Source of the DNA: a virus | Virus record (IMG/VR): IMGVR_UViG_3300042945_000085 | Location: 1 to 32,300 of that record | Reading direction: 5' to 3' (one strand) | Length of the DNA: 32,300 nucleotides | Part shown: piece after piece, positions 6,473-14,977 of the stretch | Numbering within the stretch: the stretch's first letter is position 1 | Layout: the number at the start of each line of letters is the position of its first letter | The notes under the pieces: generated by a model | Told to the model about the DNA's origin: nothing | Seen by the model: the letters and a program-made list of their open reading frames with translations, nothing else | Databases searched by the model: none | Program-made: the position numbers and the translations under genes

Positions 6473-7478
6473 TAATTATTTTTGCCTTAAGTTGTTCTTG
6501 TAAAATTAGGTCTTCTTTGACACGGTCTATAAACCCATCACGACCTTGCACCTTTGTTCCATCATCTAACTGATACCATGCTCCAGTTCTATTGACTAAT
6601 CCCATTGATTCTGCGGTATCAACTAAGTCCCCTATTGCATCAATACCAATATTGTCACCTCTAAAATAAAAATCATACTCACCAGATTGAAACCCTGGAG
6701 AGGTTTTAGAGAATTGTAGTTCCCAACGAATCTTTCTACCAATTTTTTCTTCAATTAATTTATCTCCCACTTTAATCTTTCCTTTAATTGCTTGATTTTC
6801 TGACTCAGAAGAAAACAATTTAATTACGCAAGATGAATAGAATTTTGTAGCCTGACCGCCAGAAGGCTGTTGACTTGTGTACATCGCATTAATGTTATTT
6901 CTTGATTGTGAAATAAGAACAAGCAATGTCGGTTTTACCTTGTTGTTGGCATAGTTAAGCATTTTCCAGGCATTGCTAAAATCTCTAGACTCTGCACCAA
7001 TCTGTTTTGTATTTTCAAGTGCTTTCATTTCGTCTGAATCTTTTTCAAAATATATTGCAGGAAGCATTGATGTAATTGAATCAATAACAATAAGATCAAC
7101 TCCAGCATTTATAAGTCCAACACCAACATCTACCATGTCGCTAATAGTACGTGCTTGTGAGTAAATTAATTTTGTTGGATCTACCCCCATTTGTTTAGCC
7201 CAATCTTCTGAATAGGACATTTCAGAATCAATCCATGCACAAGTCTTGCCTTCTTTTTGTGCTAAAGCAATCATTTGTAGACACATAGAAGATTTTGCAG
7301 ATGACTTGCTACCCCAAACAAGAACCTGCCTTCCGTATGGCAATCCGCCACCTAGAGCACGATTTAAACCAAAACTTGGAGTGGGCTGATACTCAAAATT
7401 AATTCCCTCTCCTGTGCCAAGACGTTTTCTAATTCTTGGGTCTAACTGTGCTAGTACATCTTGTATATTAACTGACAT
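6465..7478 (-). CDS. recA: RecA-type recombinase with atypical Walker A
   Basis: This 337-residue strand-exchange ATPase would form filaments on single-stranded DNA for recombination-dependent replication and repair. The RecA core is recognisable: GLNRALGGGLPYGR before the P-loop, Walker A at Gly56-Ser64 reading GSKSSAKSS, the catalytic glutamate in IDSEM (Glu87), Walker B DLIVIDS (128-134), and the loop LISQSRNN corresponding to the FINQ region. In the P-loop, the glycine before the invariant lysine is alanine (Ala61), unlike GPESSGKT of bacterial RecA. The LexA-type C-terminal domain is shorter than in E. coli RecA (about 350 residues). It overlaps the end of dnaE by 11 bases. It could equally be called UvsX-like, since phage recombinases are intermediate; the RecA fold itself is secure. 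Confidence 0.9.
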   Translation of the reverse strand: MSVNIQDVLAQLDPRIRKRLGTGEGINFEYQPTPSFGLNRALGGGLPYGRQVLVWGSKSSAKSSMCLQMIALAQKEGKTCAWIDSEMSYSEDWAKQMGVDPTKLIYSQARTISDMVDVGVGLINAGVDLIVIDSITSMLPAIYFEKDSDEMKALENTKQIGAESRDFSNAWKMLNYANNKVKPTLLVLISQSRNNINAMYTSQQPSGGQATKFYSSCVIKLFSSESENQAIKGKIKVGDKLIEEKIGRKIRWELQFSKTSPGFQSGEYDFYFRGDNIGIDAIGDLVDTAESMGLVNRTGAWYQLDDGTKVQGRDGFIDRVKEDLILQEQLKAKIINA

Positions 7479-10400
7479 TTACATCCTCCATAATTACCGT
7501 GCCATCTTTGGTTTTACCAAAACTAAATTTATATGATTTGCCTTCTTCAATGTGCATATATGCTTTTGGAAATGCCGTAGGAAATACTGTTACTGAGTGT
7601 AAGTCTCTTGAGGTATCTGCCAAAGTTAAAGAAGCCATTTTCTTTCCAGCCTTTGTTATTCTTGATTTAAATGAAACAACAAACATCTCATCTTCTGTAT
7701 AAGGTAGTTGTTTATAACTTAAAAATTTAACAAGTGCATTTGTAGATCCTTTTATTTCATCAACAGGAATTGCAGAAACAATCCTATTATCGTTAGCAAG
7801 AACCAAGTAAGTGCGACCCGTTTCAACAGTTGTTGACTCTTCATCAAATACACCAACACTCCCAGTTTTGTCCAGAATTTCAACTCGTGACCAACCCTTT
7901 CCCCTTTTAATTGCTTTAACCATGCCCATTAAGATAAAAGATCCTTTTTCCTCAAAATCTTCAATTGATTGAATAAATGCATAATAGTGAGATGGAATAG
8001 AAACATTAAACTCTGGAAGATTTAAATACTCATAAAGATTTTCTTTAATGTCTTCATCATTACGTGGATTATCAGAAAATGTTGCAGCACCAGTTAGCCT
8101 AAGTGCATTTAGTGCTCTACTGTTTACGCCATTACCTTTTGTAAAAGTAAATTCTTCAAGTTGTTTATAACTAGTAAATGGTCTTGCATCAATATATTTT
8201 TGTGCAATATTATTTGAAATAAACTTAATTCCAGTTAGTCCAAAACGAATACCCTTACCTTCAATTTTAAAATCTAAACCTGAGTCATTGATGTGTGGTA
8301 GTTTAATTGAAATTCCCATACGCTTAGCCTCAATTAAATATTCTGTACGACCATCTTTATCTTTTTCATTTTTAAGAAGAGCAAACATAAACTCAAGTGG
8401 GTAATAGTATTTTAACCACGCCGTCCAATACGAGAGCGTAGAATAAGCAACCGCATGAGATTTGTTGAACGAATACCCTGCGTGTTCTTCAAAGTCTTTC
8501 CATAGATCCAAGGCCTTATTAGGAGATATGAACTTGCTCGCCCCAGCAACAAACCTATCTTGAAATAAATTGAATTCTTTCGCATCTTTTTTCTTTCCAA
8601 TAATCTTACGAACCTTGTCAGCCTCTGCCATTGTCATTCCACCAAGATAAACGCAAGCCTGCATAACTTGTTCCTGATACAGGATACACCCATATGTATC
8701 ATCTGTAAATTCTTTCATAGTTTGATGAATATAAGAAACGTTTTGCTTACCATGTTTACGAGCAATATAATCTTTTCCAATAGTATTCATTGCACCTGGA
8801 CGGACAAGGGCATTGGATGCTGCTAACTCATTAAAGTTTTTTACTCCCATTTTTACTAAAAGGTTTGTATATGGAGTTGCTTCACATTGAAATACACCCT
8901 TGGTATATCCATCTGAAAGCATTTCATATACTTTAGGATCTGCCATGTCAATAGATAAAAGATCAATATCCTTATAATGATTTTCTTTAACCATATCAAT
9001 GCAATCTTTTACTACGCTTAAAGTTTTAAGACCAAGAGCATCAATTTTTATAAGACCAATTTTTTCAGCCTCTTCCATATCAACACCAACCACAGGAATG
9101 CGATCATCAGATCCAGGAGAAGAACGGGTTTCTAATGGCGCATATCTAAAGATTGGATTTTTACTAGTAACCACGCCAGCAGCGTGAATGCCCGTACCCC
9201 TAATACGGCCACGTAATTGCTCTCCATAAATCTCTACCTCTGGGTATTTTTCTCTAAAAGATAATGTAGTTTTAGATGTGCAATATTCATCCCAGGTATC
9301 AACAAGTTTTAAAACCTTGTTAACATCTGTAAGTGGAATATCTAAGACTCTTGCAACATCTCGCACAACACCCTTATCTTTAAATTGAAGGAATGTTGCA
9401 ATAGATGCTACGTGCCTATACTGTCTAACTAAATAATCTTTTACTTCATCACGACGAGTATCTTGGATATCTGTATCAATATCGGGGAAGTCGTTACGTT
9501 CTGGATTAATAAAACGAAAGAACAAAAGACCATGTTCTAATGGATCAATGTCAGTAATACCAAGAAGATAACAAACCAAAGAGCCAGCAGAAGAGCCACG
9601 TCCTGGACCAACCAAGATTCCCTCTTTCTTTGCCCAAGAAATCATATTTTGAACTACTAAGAAGTATGGTGCAAATTTTTTATCACGAATAATGTCAAGT
9701 TCTTCTGTTAGGCGAAGTTCATAGGCATCATTTCCAAGCCAGTTAGAATTTAAATTTTTTTCTTCTAGCGCAGCAAAGGCCAAGTTTGCTAATTCTTGAT
9801 CTGGATTTTTGTATTGAACTGGAAGTAAATCAAGACCATCTTTAATGTCATAGTCTTTTACTGTCTCTGCTAGTAATAGTGTGTTTGAGTATATGTCTTC
9901 TCTATCAATACCCTGTTTTTCCATTGCTGCTTTAATCTCTTCATAAGAAAGTAAGTGAATGTCAAATTTATTAAATGTTATCTGACGATCTTCCCCATAA
10001 AGATAGTCAAGGCGCTCCATCATAGAATCAATCTTTATAGATTTTGCATATGTGGTATCTTTTTGTACCTTAGCGTGAGTATTCATTAAAAGTTTAAACT
10101 CTTGAATATGCTTTTGTGATTCATCAGCGTGATGACAATCTGGCGTAACTACAACCTTAATATTAAATTCATCGGCAAGATCAATAAGGTATTTATTTAT
10201 TTCTGGTGTATTGTGTGGCATAACCTCAATGTAGTAGTCGCTACCAAAGTTATCTTTAAACCACCCAATGTGTTTTTTAGCAAGTGCAAATTCCTGCTCT
10301 TCTAATGCCTTAACGATAACGCTGCTAGGACAAGCAGATGTTACAATTATTCCTTCTTTATATTTTTGAAGAATTTCAAAATCAAACCTTGGCTTTTTAA

Positions 10401-10755
10401 AAAATCCATCTGTCCATGCTATTTCACTAATCTTGTTAAGATTTTCTAAACCTTTTTGGTTCTTGGCTAGAAGGATAATATGATTATAAACAAGATCTTG
10501 TTGACCTGTTCTTTCAGACTTATCTCTTTTATCTGATATGTCTGCACACATATATCCTTCTAGACCAAGTATTGGCTTAATACCCTTTTCTTTTGCAGAA
10601 CGGTAAAACTCTCTGTGACCAGAAAGTGAACCGTGATCTGTAATTGCAAGAGCGTTCATACCCAACTTGCTAGCACGGTCTACATACTCTTGTGGAGTTG
10701 CTATGCCGTCAAATAGGGAGTAGTGAGTATGAACATGTAAGCCTACGTAGTTCAT
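7468..10755 (-). CDS. dnaE: DNA polymerase III alpha subunit, DnaE type with PHP domain
   Basis: This 1095-residue replicative C-family polymerase begins with a PHP domain: HVH at 7-9, TDH at 39-41, Glu66, and PDCHH at 205-209. All the usual metal-ligand positions appear occupied, so PHP-type exonuclease activity is possible. The palm has GPGRGSSAGSL at 383-393 and the catalytic aspartates Asp425 and Asp427 in PDIDTD, with the third, Asp572, in KIDALGLKTL. A helix-hairpin-helix region and an OB fold follow, with KKMASLTLADT near the C-terminus. E. coli DnaE has 1160 residues, so only the tail is short. No epsilon-like exonuclease, clamp or clamp loader is in the window. The start is one base after the ssb stop; the end overlaps recA. 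Phage DnaE genes are known mainly from actinobacterial phages. Confidence 0.95.
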   Translation of the reverse strand: MNYVGLHVHTHYSLFDGIATPQEYVDRASKLGMNALAITDHGSLSGHREFYRSAKEKGIKPILGLEGYMCADISDKRDKSERTGQQDLVYNHIILLAKNQKGLENLNKISEIAWTDGFFKKPRFDFEILQKYKEGIIVTSACPSSVIVKALEEQEFALAKKHIGWFKDNFGSDYYIEVMPHNTPEINKYLIDLADEFNIKVVVTPDCHHADESQKHIQEFKLLMNTHAKVQKDTTYAKSIKIDSMMERLDYLYGEDRQITFNKFDIHLLSYEEIKAAMEKQGIDREDIYSNTLLLAETVKDYDIKDGLDLLPVQYKNPDQELANLAFAALEEKNLNSNWLGNDAYELRLTEELDIIRDKKFAPYFLVVQNMISWAKKEGILVGPGRGSSAGSLVCYLLGITDIDPLEHGLLFFRFINPERNDFPDIDTDIQDTRRDEVKDYLVRQYRHVASIATFLQFKDKGVVRDVARVLDIPLTDVNKVLKLVDTWDEYCTSKTTLSFREKYPEVEIYGEQLRGRIRGTGIHAAGVVTSKNPIFRYAPLETRSSPGSDDRIPVVGVDMEEAEKIGLIKIDALGLKTLSVVKDCIDMVKENHYKDIDLLSIDMADPKVYEMLSDGYTKGVFQCEATPYTNLLVKMGVKNFNELAASNALVRPGAMNTIGKDYIARKHGKQNVSYIHQTMKEFTDDTYGCILYQEQVMQACVYLGGMTMAEADKVRKIIGKKKDAKEFNLFQDRFVAGASKFISPNKALDLWKDFEEHAGYSFNKSHAVAYSTLSYWTAWLKYYYPLEFMFALLKNEKDKDGRTEYLIEAKRMGISIKLPHINDSGLDFKIEGKGIRFGLTGIKFISNNIAQKYIDARPFTSYKQLEEFTFTKGNGVNSRALNALRLTGAATFSDNPRNDEDIKENLYEYLNLPEFNVSIPSHYYAFIQSIEDFEEKGSFILMGMVKAIKRGKGWSRVEILDKTGSVGVFDEESTTVETGRTYLVLANDNRIVSAIPVDEIKGSTNALVKFLSYKQLPYTEDEMFVVSFKSRITKAGKKMASLTLADTSRDLHSVTVFPTAFPKAYMHIEEGKSYKFSFGKTKDGTVIMEDVNVS

Positions 10756-10756
10756 A

Positions 10757-11413
10757 TTACCAATCTGTGTTGGTTGATGAAGTTACGGATGGAGTATCAA
10801 ACCCCAAATAGAATGCTTCTTGCTCAGCATAAGGAATTTTCTTTAGTGCTAACTCAAGTGCATATGGCTTTAGTGCTGCCCAGTTAAATGGTTCTTTGTC
10901 TGGTGCAGATGGAATAAGTGTATAACTTGTTTCAGTTCCCTGACCATTACGCTTCACTTTCCATGTAAGATTTGAAATACTGCCTGTCTCCAGTGCGTAT
11001 TCACGAATAGTATTAAATGCAGATTGCTTGCTTACGCCCATTGACCAAATAGCCACATATGGCTCTTCAATTCCATCATCTACAAGTACGTTGCAATAAA
11101 AACGAAGACGTGCTCTCCAGCCAGCCTTTGGATCCTTGCGATGCATTTCTTCAGCCCAGTCACGACCTTCTGATTCCATAGTGTCTACAGCCTTACGCTT
11201 ATAGTCCTTTGGATTTGTGTGTTCTTTAACAACAAGTGCTAAACCACGTTCTGCGTTGTAATTTGCAGAGTCTTCGTCAAGTTCTTCAACGAACCTAATT
11301 TTTGCAGACTGTCCATCGGCAAGTTTTAACCATCTTACCTTTGGAGAGTTTTCATCATACTTTGGCTTGTCAACTAGGGCATTAATGTTTTTGAGTCCCT
11401 TTACAATAGTCAT
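10757..11413 (-). CDS. ssb: Probable single-stranded DNA-binding protein (gp32-like)
   Basis: This 218-residue protein has a strand-rich core starting WLKLADGQSAKIRF (28-41), a pattern typical of phage gp32-like OB-fold proteins, where the early strands follow exactly this lysine-rich register. Aromatics suitable for stacking on DNA are spread through the middle (GWRARLRFYC, about 98-107; AIWSMG). The C-terminus is short and ends in DW, without the long acidic tail of bacterial SSB. There is no zinc motif like that of T4 gp32. It lies directly before dnaE and after primase and helicase, which is the main reason for the call. An AAGGAG ribosome site precedes the ATG at 11413. An unrelated replication accessory protein is the alternative. 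Confidence 0.65.
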   Translation of the reverse strand: MTIVKGLKNINALVDKPKYDENSPKVRWLKLADGQSAKIRFVEELDEDSANYNAERGLALVVKEHTNPKDYKRKAVDTMESEGRDWAEEMHRKDPKAGWRARLRFYCNVLVDDGIEEPYVAIWSMGVSKQSAFNTIREYALETGSISNLTWKVKRNGQGTETSYTLIPSAPDKEPFNWAALKPYALELALKKIPYAEQEAFYLGFDTPSVTSSTNTDW

Positions 11414-11439
11414 ATTATTTTTTCTCCTTGTTTTTTATT

Positions 11440-11754
11440 TTATAGTACTAACCCAAAATGTTTTAAAATAAATATGATAGCAAGAGCACTCCATAATATA
11501 TTAAACCAAATTAAAGTTGGTATAGTTTTTACTGTTGATGACCAGATTAGCCCCAAACTTGACACTAAAGCAAAAATGTAAAACCACCATATGCTAATAT
11601 CAAATAAAAGGCCTGGAATGATAATTAGGCCTTTGGCAACAAAAGCAAAAAACTCAACAGTATTGGCTTTAGTCCAATATTTTTTATGACCCATTGTTTT
11701 TAAAGCAATAACCCACTGCATGTTTTTATTTTTTGTTTTATTTTTCATGTTCAT
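11440..11754 (-). CDS. Small membrane protein, three predicted helices
   Basis: This 104-residue protein has a basic N-terminus (KNKTKNKN) and then three hydrophobic segments at about residues 34-52, 55-72 and 78-98. The amount of basic charge at the N-terminus suggests this end is cytoplasmic. There is no signal-peptidase site, no catalytic motif, and nothing resembling a lysin partner. It sits inside the replication operon between primase and ssb, so it could tether replication to the membrane or alter the host envelope; holin function is possible but holins usually sit by lysis genes. Two ATGs, at 11754 and 11748, could both start it; neither has a strong ribosome site. Function unknown. 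Confidence 0.7.
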   Translation of the reverse strand: MNMKNKTKNKNMQWVIALKTMGHKKYWTKANTVEFFAFVAKGLIIIPGLLFDISIWWFYIFALVSSLGLIWSSTVKTIPTLIWFNILWSALAIIFILKHFGLVL

Positions 11755-11759
11755 CTTTT

Positions 11760-12683
11760 CTATTTTAACATACTGGTAATGGAATTGTCAAACTTAAACT
11801 CCAGTTTTTTAATTGCATCATCATCCATGTCGCCTATATCTTTATATTTTTTATCTATATACACAGAAGTAACAACAGGCCCAAGTCTTTTAATTAACTT
11901 ATCTCTCATTATTATTCCTGCATCATCGTTATCTGCAATTAAAACAATGCTATTAAAATACTTTTCTAATAGTTTTATCTGTGCTGCAGAAACATTAGCA
12001 CCCAGCGTAGCAACCGCAGGGAATCCTACTTGATCTAACCTAATTGCATCAAATGAAGACTCTACTACATAGACAATACTTGAAGTCTTTATTCTATGTA
12101 AATTAAATAATGTTTTACCTTTTGGCAATCCAGGTGTATTTTTAAATTCTTTTCCTTCAACAGTTCTAGCCACAAACCCTATACACATTCCATCTGGGGA
12201 GTGTACTGGTATTGTTACTGAATCTTGTTTTTCTGAATACCCAAGATTAAACTTATTAATAGAGTCTTTTGTAATACTTCTTCCTTCAAAATATCTAACT
12301 GCTCTTGGAGACTCCAATGCTTGATTAGTTAATCTTTTAATAAGAAGTTCATCGTACTGAATAAATTCTGGTTTTTCAACTAATGCCCTGTTTACTGAAT
12401 CCTCAATACTTGTCTCTTGTTCTTTGCTTTTAATATACCTAATTGATTCAAAGTATGTTCTATTAGATGTGTGCATTATAAATTCAATAAGTGTTTTTGT
12501 TGTCTGGCATCCAAAACAAAAAAACATCCCATGATCTTTTGATACTTCTCCAGCAGGAGTTCTATTGTTATTGTGATATGGACAAAAAACAATGTAGTCA
12601 GTTCCATACTCTGCTTCAATGTCAATTCCAGCGCCAGTTAGTACACGACGTACCTGTTCTGCAGTATACACATCTTTAACCAT
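11760..12683 (-). CDS. dnaG: DnaG-type primase, CHC2 zinc finger plus Toprim
   Basis: This 307-residue enzyme would make RNA primers for lagging-strand synthesis. The N-terminal zinc finger has Cys34, His37, Cys56 and Cys59 (CPYH ... CFGC), the CHC2 type. A linker (about 95-150) leads to the Toprim fold: Glu208 in VVESSFDAIR, and Asp251, Asp253 and Asp254 in LIADNDDAG, which hold the catalytic metals. At 307 residues it is about half the length of bacterial DnaG and lacks the C-terminal helicase-binding domain, so contact with the helicase must differ. I chose the ATG at 12683, overlapping the helicase stop by 8 bases, rather than an upstream in-frame start inside the helicase gene, since family similarity begins just after Met-Val-Lys. 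Confidence 0.92.
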   Translation of the reverse strand: MVKDVYTAEQVRRVLTGAGIDIEAEYGTDYIVFCPYHNNNRTPAGEVSKDHGMFFCFGCQTTKTLIEFIMHTSNRTYFESIRYIKSKEQETSIEDSVNRALVEKPEFIQYDELLIKRLTNQALESPRAVRYFEGRSITKDSINKFNLGYSEKQDSVTIPVHSPDGMCIGFVARTVEGKEFKNTPGLPKGKTLFNLHRIKTSSIVYVVESSFDAIRLDQVGFPAVATLGANVSAAQIKLLEKYFNSIVLIADNDDAGIIMRDKLIKRLGPVVTSVYIDKKYKDIGDMDDDAIKKLEFKFDNSITSMLK

Positions 12684-13902
12684 TTTTATCCTCATAGTCT
12701 TTATAGCGATAGTATCCTCTATCAAAGTCTACTTGAACTAAAAAATCACCCATAAAACCATTTCTATTTTTTCTAAATACGCATTCAATAATATCACTAT
12801 TCGTAGCACGACCAAGAGCCATTACCCAGTCAGCATCATAGGCAATCTGTCTTGACCAAGCCGTTTGACCCAGTGTTGGTGGGCTAGATAAATCCTTAAC
12901 ATCATCTGGTGTAGCAGAAGAAATAGCCATAATTGGAACCTCTTCACTGATAGACATAAGTTTAAGTTCTCGTGAAAGGTTTTTCATTCGTACCGTTTCA
13001 TTATCTGATTTTTGATTTGGAGACATAAGTTGTAAATAGTCAACAACAACAAAGTCTGGTTTATACTGATCAATTTTTCCACGTATAACCGAAGGAGTCA
13101 CTTCTCCACCACTGTCATTAGATATAATATGAAACTCTGGCTTACCCTGTAATTTATCTGCATGCCATTTTTTAAGCATATCAATCTCTACTTCGCCATT
13201 GCTAAGTTTACGATGAGACCAAAGACCTTCACCCATAATTGCAAATACACGATTACGAACTTCTGTTTCAGACATTTCAAGACTTATGACTAGTGGGCTA
13301 CGACCCTGTTTCCAAGCCTGTACAGCGAAATACAAGGCCAGCCAAGACTTTCCAATACCTGGGTATGCAAGGAAGACTCCAAGTTGTCCTGGCATAATTC
13401 CAGAAGGTAAATAGTTATCAAACCCTGGAAGCCCAGTTTTAATTCCAACCTGTCCAAGATCCTGCATTTTTTTTACATTTTCAAAATAAGCAACTGCAGA
13501 GTCAAGGTCTGTTACCTCAATATCTCTAATTGCAGCAGTATTTTTTTTAAGTTCTGATGTCTTGGTAATTAAATGTTCAAGAGCATTATTACCATTACCG
13601 CTTTGAACTTCACCTGCTGCATTTCGTAAAATATCTTTAAGGCTATCATTTAAATATTCTGATTGTAATTCTTCAAGATGGTGCTTAGTTGCACCAACCC
13701 CCTCTACTGGATTAAAATCTCTAAACTTTTCTACAACTAATGATGTTGGTGGAACCGATTGGTTATTTTCTGAATACTGTCTAATAAAATTCCAGACATC
13801 GTTGTGAGTTCTTAAAAGATTATCAACATTGGCTTGTAACAATACATGGATTTGTTTATCATTTAATACTGCTGTAATTAATTTTGCTTCTGTATTATTC
13901 AC
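12676..13902 (-). CDS. dnaB: DnaB-type replicative helicase
   Basis: This 408-residue hexameric helicase would unwind the fork ahead of the DnaE polymerase. The N-terminal helical domain (about 1-115) carries the primase-contact fold. The RecA-like core has a Walker A, AYPGIGKSW at 179-187, with the key Lys185-Ser186, and a Walker B, FVVVDYLQLMSP, with Asp288. The family's GLPGFD segment precedes the core near residue 157, and VFRKNRNG near the C-terminus fits the arginine-finger region. The length is a little below that of bacterial DnaB (about 450-470). The ATG at 13902 overlaps the end of the preceding small gene by 8 bases, and its own end overlaps primase, so helicase and primase are coupled in translation. 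Confidence 0.94.
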   Translation of the reverse strand: MNNTEAKLITAVLNDKQIHVLLQANVDNLLRTHNDVWNFIRQYSENNQSVPPTSLVVEKFRDFNPVEGVGATKHHLEELQSEYLNDSLKDILRNAAGEVQSGNGNNALEHLITKTSELKKNTAAIRDIEVTDLDSAVAYFENVKKMQDLGQVGIKTGLPGFDNYLPSGIMPGQLGVFLAYPGIGKSWLALYFAVQAWKQGRSPLVISLEMSETEVRNRVFAIMGEGLWSHRKLSNGEVEIDMLKKWHADKLQGKPEFHIISNDSGGEVTPSVIRGKIDQYKPDFVVVDYLQLMSPNQKSDNETVRMKNLSRELKLMSISEEVPIMAISSATPDDVKDLSSPPTLGQTAWSRQIAYDADWVMALGRATNSDIIECVFRKNRNGFMGDFLVQVDFDRGYYRYKDYEDKNG

Positions 13903-14203
13903 TAATCCACTTTCTTGCTAGTTTTCTTCGCTCTTCTCGTTCTTTAATATCTTGCTCTACTTCTATTTTACCATTAAGAATTTTTTCTGCATTGTATGCA
14001 AAATAATTCCAAGTAGGATTTTCCGCTATCTTAAAATAATAATCTAATAAATCATAACATTGAGAAATGCTATAAGATTCAACAAGAGCATCTGCAGCCC
14101 ATTGTTCAACATTAAGATTCATGTTGCTTTTGGCTTCATATCTTTGTAGATGCAACTTATTGTATCTACTGAGCAAAGCCATACGGTCTTTGCGTTCAGC
14201 CAT
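13895..14203 (-). CDS. Small helical protein before helicase, unknown
   Basis: This 102-residue, charge-rich protein is predicted to be helical throughout, with several aromatics (YDLLDYYFKIA, 50-60; TWNYFAYNA, 64-72) and a C-terminal basic/acidic helix EREERRKLARKW. No nuclease, ATPase or zinc motif is seen. The start shares TAATG with the stop of the preceding small gene, and the end overlaps dnaB by 8 bases. Short helical proteins immediately before a phage replicative helicase are sometimes helicase loaders or loader-like partners, so this is a candidate for such a role. That is position-based inference only; I do not recognise the family. Confidence 0.7.
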   Translation of the reverse strand: MAERKDRMALLSRYNKLHLQRYEAKSNMNLNVEQWAADALVESYSISQCYDLLDYYFKIAENPTWNYFAYNAEKILNGKIEVEQDIKEREERRKLARKWISE

Positions 14204-14415
14204 TAGTCGTTACTGTCGGCCTCTGACTCGGCTTCTTTAACTTTTTCTGTTAACTTTTCTTCAACAAATTTATAAATTCTTTCAAAAGCCTGCTCTGTAT
14301 TTTCATCATCACGCTTAGAATCAACTACTCCAAAATCAAATCTTAATGACTGAAAATTACCTAGATTAAGCGTATATCCAAGTGCTACAGATATTTTTGT
14401 ATTTTCGTTTTCCAT
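14203..14415 (-). CDS. Small conserved phage protein of unknown function
   Basis: This 70-residue protein has an N-terminal strand region (ISVALGYTLNLGNF, 7-20) followed by SLRFDFGVVDS and an acidic amphipathic helix (EQAFERIYKFVEEKL). This strand-strand-helix pattern recalls a short conserved family seen near replication genes in many phages, of unknown role. I selected the ATG at 14415, preceded by GGTGGGG two to three bases away, rather than the in-frame start at 14472, which would run back into the preceding gene's end. It shares TAATG with the next gene. The C-terminus is strongly acidic and could mimic DNA or contact a basic protein, but nothing shows this. Confidence 0.7.
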   Translation of the reverse strand: MENENTKISVALGYTLNLGNFQSLRFDFGVVDSKRDDENTEQAFERIYKFVEEKLTEKVKEAESEADSND

Positions 14416-14434
14416 TACCCCACCATTTCTGCTA

Positions 14435-14977
14435 TTAAATATTCTCTGCCCAAACAGGAATAAATCTACCATCTTCTGTCTTCGTATATGTAAGTATACC
14501 GTCTCCCATTCGCCGTGTCAATTCTTGGCTTGTAGGAGTCATATTATTTGTTATAAGTCCATCTTTTCTTGGTTGCCCTATATGTATAGTAGCCAGTATA
14601 GCACGAATGTCCTTTACCATGCTTTCTGAATAATATGACCTTATTCTAAAACCACGTTCGCCATTTAACTTTGATCCAACTGGTAATGGAATTACACCGT
14701 TTTTCATTAATTTAGGCATATACTTTCTATGACGATTAATCAATTTAGCAGTCTCTGCTACGGTGTAGGCTCTTTCTCTTTTTTTTCTAAAATCTGAACG
14801 TAAACAAGTTTCAAGTCTATCTTTAGTTATATTATAAACAGAAACCATGCCAGTAGATCGTGAACTATGATGAAGCCTTACAAGATCTCCATTAAGAAAC
14901 CATATTTTTTTATTTCCTTGTATTACAGTTTCGTTATTGTATGCTTGGCTCTGAATGATTCCTTTGCTAGTAACCAT
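14435..14977 (-). CDS. Putative helix-turn-helix DNA-binding protein
   Basis: This 180-residue basic protein has a middle segment (70-100), AYTVAETAKLINRHRKYM, that reads as the first helices of an excisionase or MerR-type winged HTH: the YTVxExAxLI pattern is characteristic. The wing region that follows has GERGFRIRSYY. The N-terminal 60 residues hold a small strand-rich part (WFLNGDLVRLHH), and the C-terminus ends in TYTKTEDGRFIPVW. It is probably a transcription regulator or a DNA architectural protein placed at the tail/replication boundary, a sensible place for a switch. The ATG at 14977 has a GAAGG ribosome site 5 bases away but lies 55 bases inside the zinc-ribbon gene; no better start is visible without losing coding-like sequence. 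Confidence 0.65.
   Translation of the reverse strand: MVTSKGIIQSQAYNNETVIQGNKKIWFLNGDLVRLHHSSRSTGMVSVYNITKDRLETCLRSDFRKKRERAYTVAETAKLINRHRKYMPKLMKNGVIPLPVGSKLNGERGFRIRSYYSESMVKDIRAILATIHIGQPRKDGLITNNMTPTSQELTRRMGDGILTYTKTEDGRFIPVWAENI

Noticed and set aside
11439-11447. TACTATAAA before ssb as a promoter
   Set aside because: It overlaps the last codons and stop of the membrane protein gene, lacks TGn and deviates from TATAAT, so a chance match is more likely.
12684-12725. Longer primase starting 14 codons upstream
   Set aside because: The extension runs back into the helicase gene and family similarity begins at the ATG at 12683.
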